A DNA stretch of 64,000 bases from contig JBITNC010000001.1 of the NCBI GenBank assembly GCA_050084985.1, forward strand, positions 190,898,001 to 190,962,000, in the 5' to 3' direction. The notes under the pieces were generated by a model. The model did no database searches. It had not been told where the DNA came from and was given only the letters and a program-made list of their open reading frames with translations. Positions 46,300 through 59,380 of the stretch are shown here, piece by piece (the stretch's first letter is position 1; each line of letters begins with the position of its first letter). A program made the translations under genes and the position numbers. This DNA comes from Nageia nagi (lineage: Eukaryota; Pinophyta).

Positions 46300-49200
46300 A
46301 TTTCCACATGTTTTATTTTTTAATGGAACATAATATTCTTATCCAAAGAGATCACTGATTGATTATATAAATAAATAAAAGATGAGCCACCTTGGTCATA
46401 CCCAATTTCTTTCAGAAGATGCTTTAGCCAAATGGCTTCCTGGGCTATAATAGACATGATACAATATTTAGCTTCTATGGTGAAAAGAGAAATAGTAGGT
46501 TGTTTCTTGGAAGACCAAGAGATAGCACTTGAACCAATGCTAAATACATACACAAAGGTTGATTTTCTATCATCTCTATCTCCTCCATAGTCAAAATCTA
46601 AGAATTAAAAGAGAACAAATGAGGGTAACTTAGAATACTTGAGAGCAAGGTCCTTAGTCCCTACAACATACCTCAAGATTTTCTTAACAACATTAAGGTG
46701 CTTAACATATGGTTTTTGCATGAATTATGCCATCAGATTCACTGTAAAGGCAATATTTGACCTAGAAATAGTCAAATACAAAAGACTACCAATTAATTGC
46801 TTGTAATCTGTAGCATCAACCAACTGAGAGTTGGAACTTAGTGAAATAGTGATTCCAAGAGAGACTAGGATCATAGCATATCTACACTCCTCCATTCCAA
46901 AATTCTATAATATGTTTAATATATACTTAGATTGACTAAAATAAGTACAATCTTTGTATTGATACACTTGCATTCCAAGATAGGAGTGCAAGAGACCAAG
47001 ATCAATCATTTCAAATGTTGCCTTAAGTTTGAATATGCACTCTTGAATGATTTCTTCATTGTTCCTAGTTATCAAAAGATCATCCACATAAAGGAGAATC
47101 AAGACCACATCTTTTCTCTGATTGAGCACATATAGATCAAAGTCAGAAAAACACTTAGAGAATATAATGTCTAGAAAGTATCCTAAAATCTTCTTATATC
47201 AAGCTCTAGGTGCTTGCTTAAGTCCATAGAATGAGTTCTTTAGCTTACACACAAAGGACTCTTTGCCTTCCACAACAAACCCTTCTGGTTGATTCTTGAA
47301 GATTTTTACATATAAGTCACCATTAAGGAATGCACTCTTGAGATCAAGTTGAAATACTTTTCATCCTTGAGCTATAGAAAGAGCAAGTATAATTATCACA
47401 TAAGCATCTTTGCTATAGGAGAAAAGGTTTTCTTATAATCTACATTGTATTTCTAAGCAAAACCTTTGGCTACTAACCTTGCCTTGTATTTCTCAATATC
47501 GATAATAGAATTTAACTTGACCTTGTAGATCCACTTATTGCAAATCACATTCTTCTTATTGGGATAAGGAACTAAATTCTAAGTTTTATTTTTCATAAGT
47601 GCCTCATACTCCACTTTCATGGCTTCCATCTAGTACTTGTGCTTAGAAGCTTCTTTGAAGGTTGAGGGCTCATGCTTTTTGTCAATCTTGACAAATAAGA
47701 ATATGTTTAAGGTCATGCTCCTTGTTATCCTTTATGTTGGATAATTTTGTTCTTGAGGTGACTTGTCTACATCAATATCTAACTAGCTAGGTGCAACTGA
47801 AGAGTTCTCTAGATCATCAACATCCTCATTAGAAATAGGTTCTTCAGGAAGTTCATTGAACTTTACATCCCTTGAAATAAACATGAATTTGTAGAATGGA
47901 GAGTAGAGGTTGTAGCCTTTATGTTGATTGTAATAACCCATAAAGATGTATTTTTTAGCCTTTTTGTCTAACTTCTTCCTTTTCTTAGAAACAATGTAGG
48001 AATATACTACACAACCAAACACCTTAAGGTGAGAAATGTTAGGTTTTCTTCCTAACCATGTCTCAAAAGAAGTTTTACCTTGACTAAATTTTGTGGGACA
48101 CCTATTCAAGGAGTAAATATAAGTGCTCATAGTTTCACCCAATAAGAAACTAAGAAGATTATCTACCATGCATTTAGCCATCTCCATAATTATCCTTTTT
48201 TTTTTTTTGGTAACACCATTCTGCTGAGGAGTGTAAGAAATCGTAAGTTGCCTTTTGATTCCATACTTAGCACAATATTCATTGAATTCATTACTATTAT
48301 ATTCTTCCCTATCATCTGATCTCAACATCTTGATTTTAAGGTTAATTTGATTCTCAACAAAAGCCTTAAGAATCTTATAACTCTCAAAGGTTTGATCCTT
48401 ATTCTCAAGTATATACCCAAAGGTCATTCTACTAAAGTCATCAATGAAAGTTAAGATGTAAGATGCTCCTCCAAACAACTTAGTCTAAAATGCACCCATC
48501 AAATTTGAATGCACATGTTAAAGAGGTCGAGATGATCTTATTGCCTTATTTCAAACTTTTTTCTATGAATTTTGCCAAGAATGCACTTCTTGCATAGACC
48601 AATTGAAGGAGAAAATGAAGGAAAACCTTTAACAAGTTTTTGATCTTTTATGACTTGAATACTCTTTTAGTTAACATGCCCTAAATGTTGGTGTTAAAGA
48701 TTGCCTCTAGAACACACATTTGTAGCAAGACACACATTTATTGAAACATGATCCATAATGTAGAGATCATCTTTTATTGACCCTTTAACCAACGTGGCAA
48801 GTCCTTTCTTAATGCATTAGGATTGATAGTTGAACTCAAGAAAATACCATTTTCTAGCAACTTGGATCATGAAGAGAATATTTATATTAAGATTAGAGAC
48901 ATAGAAGACATTATCAAGAACCTTTTCATGAATCAACACACTCCTAATTCCTTGGACTTCAAGGGTAGAATTATCACCTATCACAACCACATCTTTTCTA
49001 TACTTGTGAAAGTTCTCAAAATTTTTCCTTTCAAAGCATAGGTGATTAGTGCAACTAGAGTCACCAATCCAATCATACAAAAAAGTGTGAGACATGGAGT
49101 AGAGTGCTACAACAAAACTAGCTTGAATTTTCTTCTTTCTTTTAAAGTTCTTTACATTACCATTTCCTTTGTTCTTTTCCTCTCTTTTATTTTTGTAGCA

Positions 49201-50090
49201 ATCAACTTGTTTGTGACCTTGGATGCCACAATATTTACAATTACCATAAAAAATTTTCTTAGGATATGGATTGTTTTCTTGGCCTTTTCCATCTTTTTAC
49301 TTGAAGTGGTTGTTACCATTATTCCTGCTACTGTTATTATTGTTCTTATTATTATTGTTGTTACCATTGTTCTTGTTGTTGTTTTTGCCATTAATTCTTT
49401 TCTCATACCTTTTGGAGGAAGAAGGATAAGATTTATTTTTATGGTTAAAATTATTCTTTAAAAGAGTTTTGGTTGCTCCAAAAGCAATGTTATTATACTT
49501 AGGAGAAGAAATCAACACCTTTTTGTTAAAGGTTTCCTCATGCTTCCAAAGGAGCCTAAAAAGGTTCTCAAAGGAGAATACTTCTTCATCATCAAGCCTT
49601 GTTTCCATAACAATCACAAAGTTAGCAAACTTTGAAGAAAGGTTTTAGAGAGTGATGAAGATCATGAACTTATCATTGATCCAATTGCACCCATAAGCAA
49701 CATGTTGGGTCTTTAAGTCAATGATTTTATTCAAGTAGATAGCCATATTTTTATCTTCCCCTTGATGATATTGAAGCAAATTTTGGAGAATGGTAACCCT
49801 TCTTAAAAATTTGAATCATGGTAGATTTGCTTAAGCTTATCCAAAGCTTCCTTTGTCAAGGTTGAAGAGGAAATCATCAAGAGCACATCATCTAAAACTA
49901 CACAAAAGATCATGGAGGTTGCCAACTTATTCTTCATATTATAAGCCTCTAGTGCCTTCTCATCTATAGGAGGCACAAGGTTCTCATTTACTATTTACCA
50001 AAGCTTCCTTACTTGCAACTCAACTCTCATTCAAAGTTTCCAAATCCCAAAGTTGGAACCATAAAGAATGTGTTTGGGTAAAAAGGAGTC
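46300..50090 (-). pseudogene. Degenerate copia gag-pol of the older element
   Basis: Minus strand, high to low coordinates. Gag lies at about 50090-49300 (DEKALEAYNMKNKLATSMI, LTKEALDKLKQIYHDSNF). The zinc knuckle CKYCGIQGHKQVDC is near 49205-49250. Protease lies near 49050, where the usual D-S-G reads D-S-S (WIGDSSCTNH). Integrase is at 48478-47783 with FIDDFSR, RSDDREEY for the usual SDNGGEY, and NGVTKKKKR in which the third catalytic Glu is Lys. RT is at about 47340-46900 with SAFLNGDLY, FYGLKQAPRA and LLYVDDLLIT. RNase H is at 46553-46320 with SIGSSAISWSSKKQPTISLF and a degraded TEAEY (TIEAKY). Several stops and frameshifts; inactive. Confidence 0.9.
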
Positions 50091-52990
50091 TCCTATTTGC
50101 TACATGAGAATGTGAAAAATAATAAGCATGTGGTTCAATAAATAATATTATATGTTAAGTTTTAAATGTTACATTTAATTAACAAAGATATGCTTGATTT
50201 GATTCACAAGTGCAAATATTTTACAACTCAAATATACATCCCATGTACCCAAATACATTTTTCATCACCAAGACTCATACATGTAGAGTGACATTATTGA
50301 GAGTTATTTTCTTATCTAAAATTATGCCTTCACTTAGATGCCCACACAAGAGGAGACCAAGTACTACCAATCCTCAACTAGTTTGCCTTGGTTAGTATTA
50401 TACTCTCAGGAGAAGTACCTATTATTTTCCAAAGTTATGATGTATATTGGATCAACAAAATTATTAATCTTGATTAGGTTTCAAGTTGTCCTCCTAAGTT
50501 ATCAAGATAATCCCTAAATGGAAGTGCAAACATGTGGTATCCTACACACATGCCTATCCACCTATTAGAGTTATGCCCAGACTAAGAGAGGACTTAGAGT
50601 CAAATGAAAAGTATGAACTTTTTACCACTTGTATCATCAGATGTAAAGGCTTCAATCCACTTTTCCTCACCTCATGGCTTCCCAATAAAGTCATGTTACA
50701 AAATGTACATGAGAATGTGTTCATTTTATGGGGTTTCTCATATCAATGTTTGCATTTTTTTTTACATAAGAAAATAAATCAAAGTGTGAAACATGAAGTG
50801 AAAGAGCATAAGTAAAACATCATCCATTTGAAATTTGAAATCTAAGAGTCTAATGGGTTTTGTTTACTAACCCCTAAAGGACATCTTTACATTATTCTTT
50901 ATTTTGCACAAGTCCATTCCATACTTTGTATAAGGAAGTAAAAATTAGGGAGTCATCAAATGCATCATTCCATAACTTCAAAATTTAAGTAATAAGCATG
51001 CAACATTATATTAACTTAAAAGAAATTAAGTAATATGCATGCATCATTTAACTTACAAGATTAAGTAAGAAGCATGCATCATTCCTATTAATTTGTATAA
51101 GAAATAAAGAATGAATGCTTAGAGAGGTAAAAAAAATCTAGTTATGCATCCATAAATTTTTTTAATATTTTTAAGTAAAACATAAAATTCCACCCTTGTT
51201 TACTTTAAAAAAATGATTTTAAGATGCCCTCCAATTCAATAAATACTTAGTTTAAACAAAAAATGCTAGTTTTACTATAGTAAAAAAATGTCAAGTTTAC
51301 ACTAGACAATTATCATTTTGCCTAAGTAAATTATGAAGGTATGTAAAAACAATACCATACTTTAGAAGTATTACCAAGGCAAAACAAAACATTTACACTC
51401 CTAAGCATAAAAGATCCTCTATTTTTACTTAACAAAGAAGAAGTAAATATATTTCCTCTTAAAAAAATAACAATATGTAAACATGTGTACTTTTTTTAAA
51501 AAAATTCCCTTTATATTTTCCTCATTTTCTAAAAAAAAAAAAAAAGAAAAAAAGAGAGAGCAAGTAATGATGATATTTTAAATGCAATTTATGATGGGCA
51601 AGTGCATCAATACAATGCATTGAATTTGGAGTATATGCTTTGCAAAATATTTAATGCATCTAGGTGTATTAAAGATGCCCCACTCCTTAAAAAAATGTAC
51701 AAGTAATCATAAAAAAAACTCAAACAAGAAAGATATTAAAGGAAGGTCCAAAGGGTATCTATTGAACAACAAAAAAAAGAAACTAGGAAAACACTTGCTC
51801 ATTGTCGAGCTCAGAATGGTCAAAATAAAAAGAAGGCAAGCCAAAAATGAGATGATGATCGGTAGTGAGGGAGGAAAGAGGAGGATATAAGATAGGAAAA
51901 AAAGTCATGTATCTGGTAATGGAGAGGGGTTACGAAGTTGGCAAAGGAAAGGGGCTATGTGGTGGAGATTGAGCAGTAGGGGCTTAGAGAAGGAGCCAAG
52001 TGGGTCACAAGAGTAGGTAGATGTATCCATAGCATCACCTCTAATTCCAATCCACCTCATTGTTTCTTGCTCAACCTAATTGCAAAGGGTATCCTAGAGA
52101 GAGAAAGGTGTAAGAAGAAAATAAATAATATATAATGTTGAATTTTGAAGGAGAGAGAATAAGATGGTTGAACACAATGTAATGCATAGACACACAAGTT
52201 GAGGGAGAAATGCATAGGTTGTTGTGGGTTTTTGAAGACTCCATGTGCTATAGCTAGTACCTTGAGAGTAGAGTGGAGGAGTGGTTGAGCCCTAGTGTGA
52301 AGAAGATAAGGGGAGATGTGTTGAAATTTTGGGGAAGCAAGATGGCAGAGCAACCACATTGGGGTTGACCATCGATGTTCATCCTCCCAACAAATTTAAA
52401 AAAAAAATTATATGTATTCATAAAAAAATAAAAATTATTTTATGTATTTAAAAAACTTTGCAAATAGACTAAATTACCCTTCCTCTTTTGTTTAAAAATT
52501 GCAAATACATCCTTTAAAAAAAAAAATTATTAAGTATTTCAATTTGTACACTAACTTTTTTTGAAAAAAAAATGGTAAAATTAAAAAATGCATCCCCAAA
52601 AAAATAGTTAGTATTTTTTTTTTCAAATTGCATCATATTTCTTAATTTTAAACTTATTTTGTAATATTACATTTGTAATATTACACAAATTTTGTATAAT
52701 AATCCCTTCTCTTAAAAATGATTGTAGCAATTAGGAAAAAATTGCAAGTAACATAGAAGGTTAGCATTAACTAATTTTTTTGCAATTTTGTTAGCCATAT
52801 CATGCTCTCATAGCAAATAATATGTTGGTAACATGATTCAATAAACAAAAAATAATAATCAAGAGGGAAGGAGTTTATACCTTCCCTTAGTTTTACCTCA
52901 ATAATGAAATGAAGAGATGAGGTGTAGAATGAGGAATGAAAATCACCAAGTTGTAGAAGAAGAGCCTCAACACTAAGTTTTGATACCTAA
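50091..52990 (-). other. Long leader or nested DNA inside the older copia
   Basis: Lies between the 5' LTR and gag, where copia elements normally have well under 1 kb. It contains A-runs and T-runs, an AG-rich plus-strand stretch (51700-52000), and frames (51654-51890 plus, 52057-52359 minus) without known similarity. A nested insertion or an extended leader are both possible; no LTR or domain was recognised. Confidence 0.45.
52974..52990 (-). promoter_or_regulatory. Degraded primer binding site of older copia
   Basis: The reverse strand next to the 5' LTR reads TTAGGTATCAAAACTTA, like the plant TGGTATCA(A/G)AGC site with changes. Confidence 0.55.
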
Positions 52991-53488
52991 TGAGAGAGTT
53001 GAACTATAAACTAAATAACTCTAAACTCCCAAGATCATATGAAAGCTCACAAATAACATCTAAATAACTCACAAATCAATCTCACAAAGATAACTCAAGA
53101 TGTAAGTGGTTCCTCCAACTAGGAGTATATCCACTAACTAGATCTCAGTTATTAACAAATATGAACTCTTACAATCCTTCTAAACTCAACTCCTAAACTC
53201 TATCCACTAGCTTAACTTTACTCCACAATTTGGTTTATAGTAACAAAGAGGAATCCTTCTATTTATAGGCCAATATCCCTCTTTGGATCACCCTTTTACC
53301 TAATGTACAAAGGCATGACATGCACTCCTTTTTACCCAAGGGTCATGCTCATGACATGGAGTGTAGGACAAGTTACATTATCATATTCACTTAAATACTT
53401 AAAGCATTTAATGATACCCTTAAATATTGGTGAATTTACAAAGAGGATTAATACAAACCTTTACAATAATGAATTATACATTCCAACA
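52991..53488 (-). repeat. Older copia 5' LTR (498 bp)
   Basis: The minus strand begins TGTTGGAATG and ends AACTCTCTCA. Same length as its partner at 44913-45410. Confidence 0.9.
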
Positions 53489-53493
53489 CAAAC

Positions 53494-55009
53494 CAAGAAA
53501 TATTTGTACAAAATAAGATAATAAAAAGAATAGAAAATGAAATATTATATTTTTATGAATGTTTTACTTGCATGTTATTCACAATTTGCAGTAAATCTCA
53601 ATTATGAATTTTAATAAATCTTTCAAATTTAGAAAATTTAAGACCTTTTTTGATAGTAGGTAGAATGATATGGTATCAATTTTATTAGTAATAAATTTAA
53701 GTTTCTAATAAAATTCTTGTATCCTAATAAGTAAATTTGAAACACAAATATTCAAATTGCATTCCTCACCTACAAGTTGAATTCCATGAAAAAGGGTCAA
53801 GGCTTTGTTCATATATCTACATTGGACATAATAAGATATCATATATAAATCTTCTAAGCATTTTATTAAATAATAGCCTAGAAGGTTCATATTTGGCATA
53901 CATATGGATATTCTTCTATTAGATAAAAATCATTATACTACATTAAACAACTTATAAAGGCATGTCATATAAAAGATCTAAGATCACAAAAATATGTTCA
54001 CTTTAGACATATCTTGTAGTCATTATTGTCCATAAAAGTACACTTCCTTTTGGAATCTCATAGAGAATTATAGAAAATAAGAAGACAATTTTGAATTAAA
54101 CTTATTCCTTCAATTTTCTATAAAAAATAACAATCTTTGGTTTGTTTAAGTTACCTAAATGACATGTCCATTTATTTAGATTCATGAAATATGAGTTAGA
54201 TACTATTATTGTTCATCAACTCAAATTCAAAAAGTTATATTGAAATACCATTTTGATACATTCAAGAAATCAAGAGTTATAGTAAGATACATTAGAAAAA
54301 TAAAATTAAATTGAAAAAATATTCTATTTATCTTTGATACTATTTGACATATACTACTAGACTCCATCAAAGTTTTAGAAAACTTAATAGAACTAGAATT
54401 TATCTATGCAATTAGGGAAAAATGTCTACCAACAAGTATTAAGATTATGGTATCCTCTCCTTGGATCCACTAACCACTCCCAATTAGTATTGCAATACAT
54501 AATCCATTATCCATCCCATACAAAACAACATAAAGTGGATTGAAAATTGGATTAAATATATCTATCCCTTGCTCTTTAGAGAATTTTATATCAAGAAAAA
54601 ATCTAATTTGAATATCAATATGGAGGTAAATATTGTATACATGTATTAATAGTTCACCCAAGCTCTAGCTTTTAGAACTTGATTTCATACCATGTTGTAA
54701 ATAAGAGTACTATCCTTAAATATTACTAAATGCAAAATAATAAAGGTGATAAGTGTGTTGATTTGTAATACACTTGTTGACCAATTCCATCAATTAAGTT
54801 ATTTACATATGCTTTGTAACAATTATGTGAATGATCATGACTTTTATTTTAACCCTTGTAATTACCATCTTCAAAATATAAATTATTCTTCATTCCAAAA
54901 TATATTTTAACCAAATAACAACTACAAAATGAACATCAACCATAAAATCATGTTAATTCCATGTAGCATGTTAATACATTAGAGTTATGGTTCAAACGAT
55001 ATGTATAAC
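53494..55009. other. AT-rich, no gene recognised
   Basis: Small frames on both strands without similarity; no repeats seen. Confidence 0.35.
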
Positions 55010-55345
55010 ATGGGTTTTTTGATAATCCTTACAAATATACATAAAATAGATTTTTTAAAATGCACAAAATAGATTATTTGAAATACACAAGATAGTAAAA
55101 TATTCCAAAGCATAGATAATTTCCTTTTTGAAAATGGTTTTTTTGACAACATTCAAAGGATATGCACAAAATGAGTTTTCTAATAACCCTTGCAAATATT
55201 CATAAAATGGGTTTCCTAAAAATGGTCGAATGATAGACACAAAATGGTTTTTTTGATACACCTTGTAAATAAATATATACAAAATTAGGTGTTTTGAAAT
55301 GTACAAAATGTGTTTTATTAAATGCACAAGATGGTGGTTCTAAAG
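55010..55345. repeat. Degenerate short tandem array
   Basis: About ten irregular units of 24-35 bp sharing AAATGCACAAAATGGTTTTTT, some as TTCATAAAATGGGTTT or TGTACAAAATGTGTTTT. No coding frame; the origin is unknown. Confidence 0.6.
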
Positions 55346-56289
55346 TTTACTTGAGGCCCAATTTCACCTTTCTGATAAGACCATAATGAAGGGAATGAGC
55401 AACCTCAAATAAACATTCAAACAATATAAAATCATGTTTTAACCTATTGATTAATTTAGGTCAAATACTTGGTGCATTACAAATAAGTTAATATAAGAAA
55501 ATTAGGATGAATTACACATAAGTTAATATAAAAGGGTGCTTTATCCATGTAAATATGAATGTCGTTTAATATAAAATCATATTTTAGGTAACAAAGACCA
55601 TATAGATGTAAGAGATATTTAAAGGGGAAAAAGAAATATCATAATCAATGTAATTGGTACTAATATCAAGAAAAGCATCCCAAGCTATGCAATTCATGTA
55701 TATATCAAGAAGAAATATGCTTAGCTAAGAATATCAAGAGATAAAGACTCACTATTAGATAATCAAATATTAGATAGGTTGACTTATGATTGTTCCATCA
55801 TATGAATAGCAATACTGTTTTGCAACACTACATAACTAAGTATATGTTGTCTTCTCTTTCCATTAATATCATATTTATTAAATTCATTTCCATTATAATT
55901 AGGATTAGAGGTATTAATGCCATGCAAGGGTTGATTTTAGGGCATGCATACCATGATTTTTGATCTACAAAGCCTCAAATTTGGAAGATGACTTCATCTC
56001 TATGAATCACCTTAGATTTAATGAAGATAACATCTGATCTCATCTTATAATTGTATACATTTATATATTTATCTTCATAATACCTCATTTGATACTTGGT
56101 AGCATAATAGTATTTTGTCTTACCATAATTCATTATTCGATGATTACATTTTGGTGAACTCAACTAATCGATAGGTTTTTCCATTGCAAGAAAGATCTTG
56201 CGTAAATTTGTGAATAGATCTATGTCATAAACATTGTGTGTTATCTTCGTATGCTAAATTGATTCCATTTAAATTGATACTACATTATA
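55346..56289. other. AT-rich, no gene recognised
   Basis: A duplicated 30-bp stretch (TACAAATAAGTTAATATAA and TACACATAAGTTAATATAA) lies near 55479-55530. Nothing else was seen. Confidence 0.35.
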
Positions 56290-56790
56290 TCTCATGGCCC
56301 TTTTGATATCCACGATGCCTAAGATTATAAAAATAGTTGAACAAGGAATTGCAAGATATATTAAGTACGTGTATGTATGTTCTACTTAAGATCCTTCTCT
56401 AGATGAGTTGGTTTATAATATTTCTAAACTTGATACACATCTAAAATCCCAATGGAAGTAATAAGATTATCAAGGTGTATTCACTTCACCCATGTTAGAG
56501 GAGATCCTCAACTTTTTCCTACCACTCAATTTTAAGACGCCCAAGTTTGAGATGCTCAATGATGGTCATGACCCAAAATAACATCTTGTGAGCTTTCAAG
56601 AGGAGTGATTTATGAATTTTATAAATGAAGAGAATTTGATGACAAAATTTCTCCTAAGGATTCTAAAGGGATATGTTAGTCAATGGTTGTATAAGTTGTC
56701 ACTCAATTGTATTGATTCATTCAAGTCCCTCATCAAAATATTTATACAAACATAATATCAAGAAGAAGTGAATAGTCTATAGGTTTGAAA
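56290..56790 (+). pseudogene. Ty3/gypsy gag remnant
   Basis: The forward frame from about 56505 reads LPLNFKTPKFEMLNDGHDPK, then HLVSFQEE, then LMTKFLLRILKGYVSQWLYK and CIDSFKSLIKIFIQT. This matches the retrotransposon gag pattern 'PKFxxYDGxxDPxxHLxxF...LKGxAxxWFxxL...SIxSFxxLxxxF'. It carries stops. No matching pol follows within 2 kb, so it is likely a separate, older insertion from the element that starts near 59.1 kb. Confidence 0.65.
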
Positions 56791-59090
56791 AATAGGAAAT
56801 TATAGTAATTAAATAATAAATACAATCCCAAATCCACCTATAACTAAATGACCAAAGATAAACATTAATGGAAATAAATGATATTCAATATGGAATAAGA
56901 TAATGCCTATCAAGATGAAGATTTAAACACTTACCTATTGTACTTACTTATTATGGATGAATAGAACCAAGATATGAATGAAGGATGACCATATGAAGAT
57001 ACCATATATAAATTATAGCTCATAAATCCATCAAATATGGATGGTTATCAGTATTCCTATATAAAAATAAACCATTATCGATCCTTGAATAGGCCATCAA
57101 TTATCCTATTTTGGAGGAATCCAAAATCTTGATCAAACTTGTTGCCTTGCAAGCTTGCAAGAATATCATATTGTAAAAAACAATAATATGATAGCTCAAA
57201 TAAGATAGTTAGAGTATCCAAATTCCAATCTTGATAATATAGTGTTGAAGAACACTTAGAAGGAAACATGCTACTATTAAGCTCAAAATATGTTACCTAG
57301 ATATATCTTGATAGTGAAGTTATGTGGATCTTGGTTATGTAGGAAACTTGATGATGTAACCCACTCCTTGGGCTGGATCCCACATATTAGGCCTCATATT
57401 ATCTACAAATAAGACACACATTAGTCCACTATTATAGATTATGATGATTATAATATTGATAATAAAGAAATAACTTGATAATAACTATATATGAAAAAAA
57501 TGTTTGCATATAGTTTGTAAATAAGTTTTGTATCATAGTCACTTTTATCCTTCAAAATATCCATAGATCATTGAAATAGAATATAAATATCCAAGTTGAT
57601 CACCTTCGAATTGTTGAGATTCATTTAGGAGAAGATACAATCTAAAAAAATAGCCCAAGGGTGGGAATGATATCATCTAGATCTACAAGAGCCTAAAATA
57701 TATTGAATTTGAGAAGTATAAAGAGATGATATTAGCACTTAAGTAGTTAACAATTGGTGGATGATAAGATCACCAAAAAAGTCTAAATATGGGAATGAAA
57801 TCATCTCAATATGAAGGATTGATAAAATATTCTATATTGGTAATGCAATGAAGGTGATATCAACATCAAAATCATCATCTATTAATGGAAATAAATAAAG
57901 AAAAAGATGATTAAAAGTGTACAAACATCAAGAATGACATCAATAGGATCAAATACAGTCCAAAATAGTGTAAATATAGTGGATAAGAATAGATGACATC
58001 ACAAAGCATAAAAAACCAATAATCATCCTCTTGATGATGATTTCCAAGAGAAAAGAATCACTGAAATATTCATCCAAAGGGTCAAGATATAATTTAATAA
58101 TAATAGTACCACACTAGTGCAAATTAGTCTAGTTTATCTAATGGCTAGTATTTTTAACCACATGTGTGCAATCTCGAGAAGATACCAAAGGCCCAAGAGT
58201 TTAGTTAACTTGTCCAACAAAGGATCCTAGGAATATTTTTCAAGCAAGAACTAGGTTACAACATCAATATTCAAGGGATTGAAATACTCACAAAAGACAA
58301 CCAAATTGTCTTTACCAAGAAAGTTGTATAAAGGGAATAATACAGTATTCCAAAAAAATCTCTTTATTTAATGGTAGTTCTTTTGAATGTAATCAATTGA
58401 TTTCCATTAGCTTAAGTTTAGTAGTAGTTGGAAGTTTATATGTTTATGAGTTTGAGCCTATAAATATAGGTGAATTGAATTTAATTAAGGTAAAAAAATT
58501 TAAGTATTTTCCCTATATAATGTTGCTAAAGTTCCTTTCTAAATACAAGTATGATATATTTTCCCTTTTTCAATTTGTTTCATCATGTATGCACTTAAAC
58601 ATTTATGTATGCTTTAGTGTATACTTCATGACTTCATGGATCTATGTTGAATTAGTGGTTGTTTTAGTCATATTTGGATAGGATTTCTTATGTAGATGAT
58701 ATTTTTTTATGATAATTAACTTGTTTATCCTTCCAATTGTTCCACTTAGGAAGCTTGCACTAGTGAATGATATTCATTTATTCACTTTCCTACACTCTAA
58801 TATTTTATCACTTTCTAGCACTCTACTCTTTTGTTCCTTTCAACACTCTACTCTCTATTAGATAATGTAGAAGATCTCCCCTTAAGGAGAGTTTGATCCA
58901 ATGCCCAATAGATAAGGTATTGAATTTTAATGTAGAGGTTGAGATTTAAAAACTATTTCATCTTCAGTAATGTGATTGATTGTGATTTGCATGTCCTAAA
59001 ACATTACATAATCTTGATCAATAATGATTTTTTTAGCATGCCTAGTTGGACCAAACCCACCCATTTTCAAGAACTATAAGATCCTTATTA
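56791..59090. other. AT-rich region, possibly including the LTR of the next gypsy element
   Basis: No recognised coding content. A Tyr/Phe/Val-rich frame at 58397-58681 has no known match. The part before 59090 may be the 5' LTR of the Tat-like element, but no second copy of it lies in the window to confirm this. Confidence 0.35.
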
Positions 59091-59096
59091 ATCTTA

Positions 59097-59115
59097 CTGG
59101 TGACTCTACTGAAAC
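59097..59115 (+). promoter_or_regulatory. Possible gypsy primer binding site
   Basis: ACTGGTGACTCTACTGAAAC resembles the ACTGGCGACTCTGCTGGGGA leader next to the 5' LTR of plant Tat/Ogre-type gypsy elements. It lies 270 bp before gag. Tentative. Confidence 0.4.
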
Positions 59116-59380
59116 AAGGTTAATTGTATGATCAATGATCATCCATATAAAACTAGTATTGGGAAAGAATTAAATATAAAAATATAGTTTTTCCTGAGTG
59201 CAAATTAAGTTCATGTTTACAAGATCTCAGGATAAGTCAAACAAGAATCTTCTTGAGTTCTAGGAACTTGATCTAAAAGGGAAGAAATCCATGAGAATGA
59301 TTAAGTATTTGATGGATATTTTTGTTCTAGAAAAATCCCTTGCTTGAAATTTACTACTTGTATTCAATGCAACAACAAAA

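Larger units (their letters stand above)
44913..53488 (-). mobile_element. Older Ty1/copia retrotransposon, complete with both LTRs, 8,576 bp
   Basis: Two LTRs of exactly 498 bp (44913-45410 and 52991-53488) flank a minus-strand gag-pol remnant. The polypurine tract (reverse of CTCCCCCTT, 45411-45419) is next to the 3' LTR, and a PBS-like sequence (reverse strand TTAGGTATCAAAAC) is next to the 5' LTR. By hand count the LTRs differ at about 41 of 498 positions with no indels, including transversions. This is about six times the divergence of the intronic copia. The internal region is longer than usual, with about 2.9 kb between the 5' LTR and gag. Confidence 0.9.

Noticed and set aside
49042-49461. 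139-residue plus-strand hydrophobic frame
   Set aside because: It is antisense to the gag and zinc-knuckle part of the minus-strand copia; Val/Ile-rich content mirrors the Asn/Lys-rich gag.
53705-54661. Possible copia RNase H or other coding remnant on the minus strand
   Set aside because: Only isolated words resemble known motifs; no ordered set of conserved residues could be shown.
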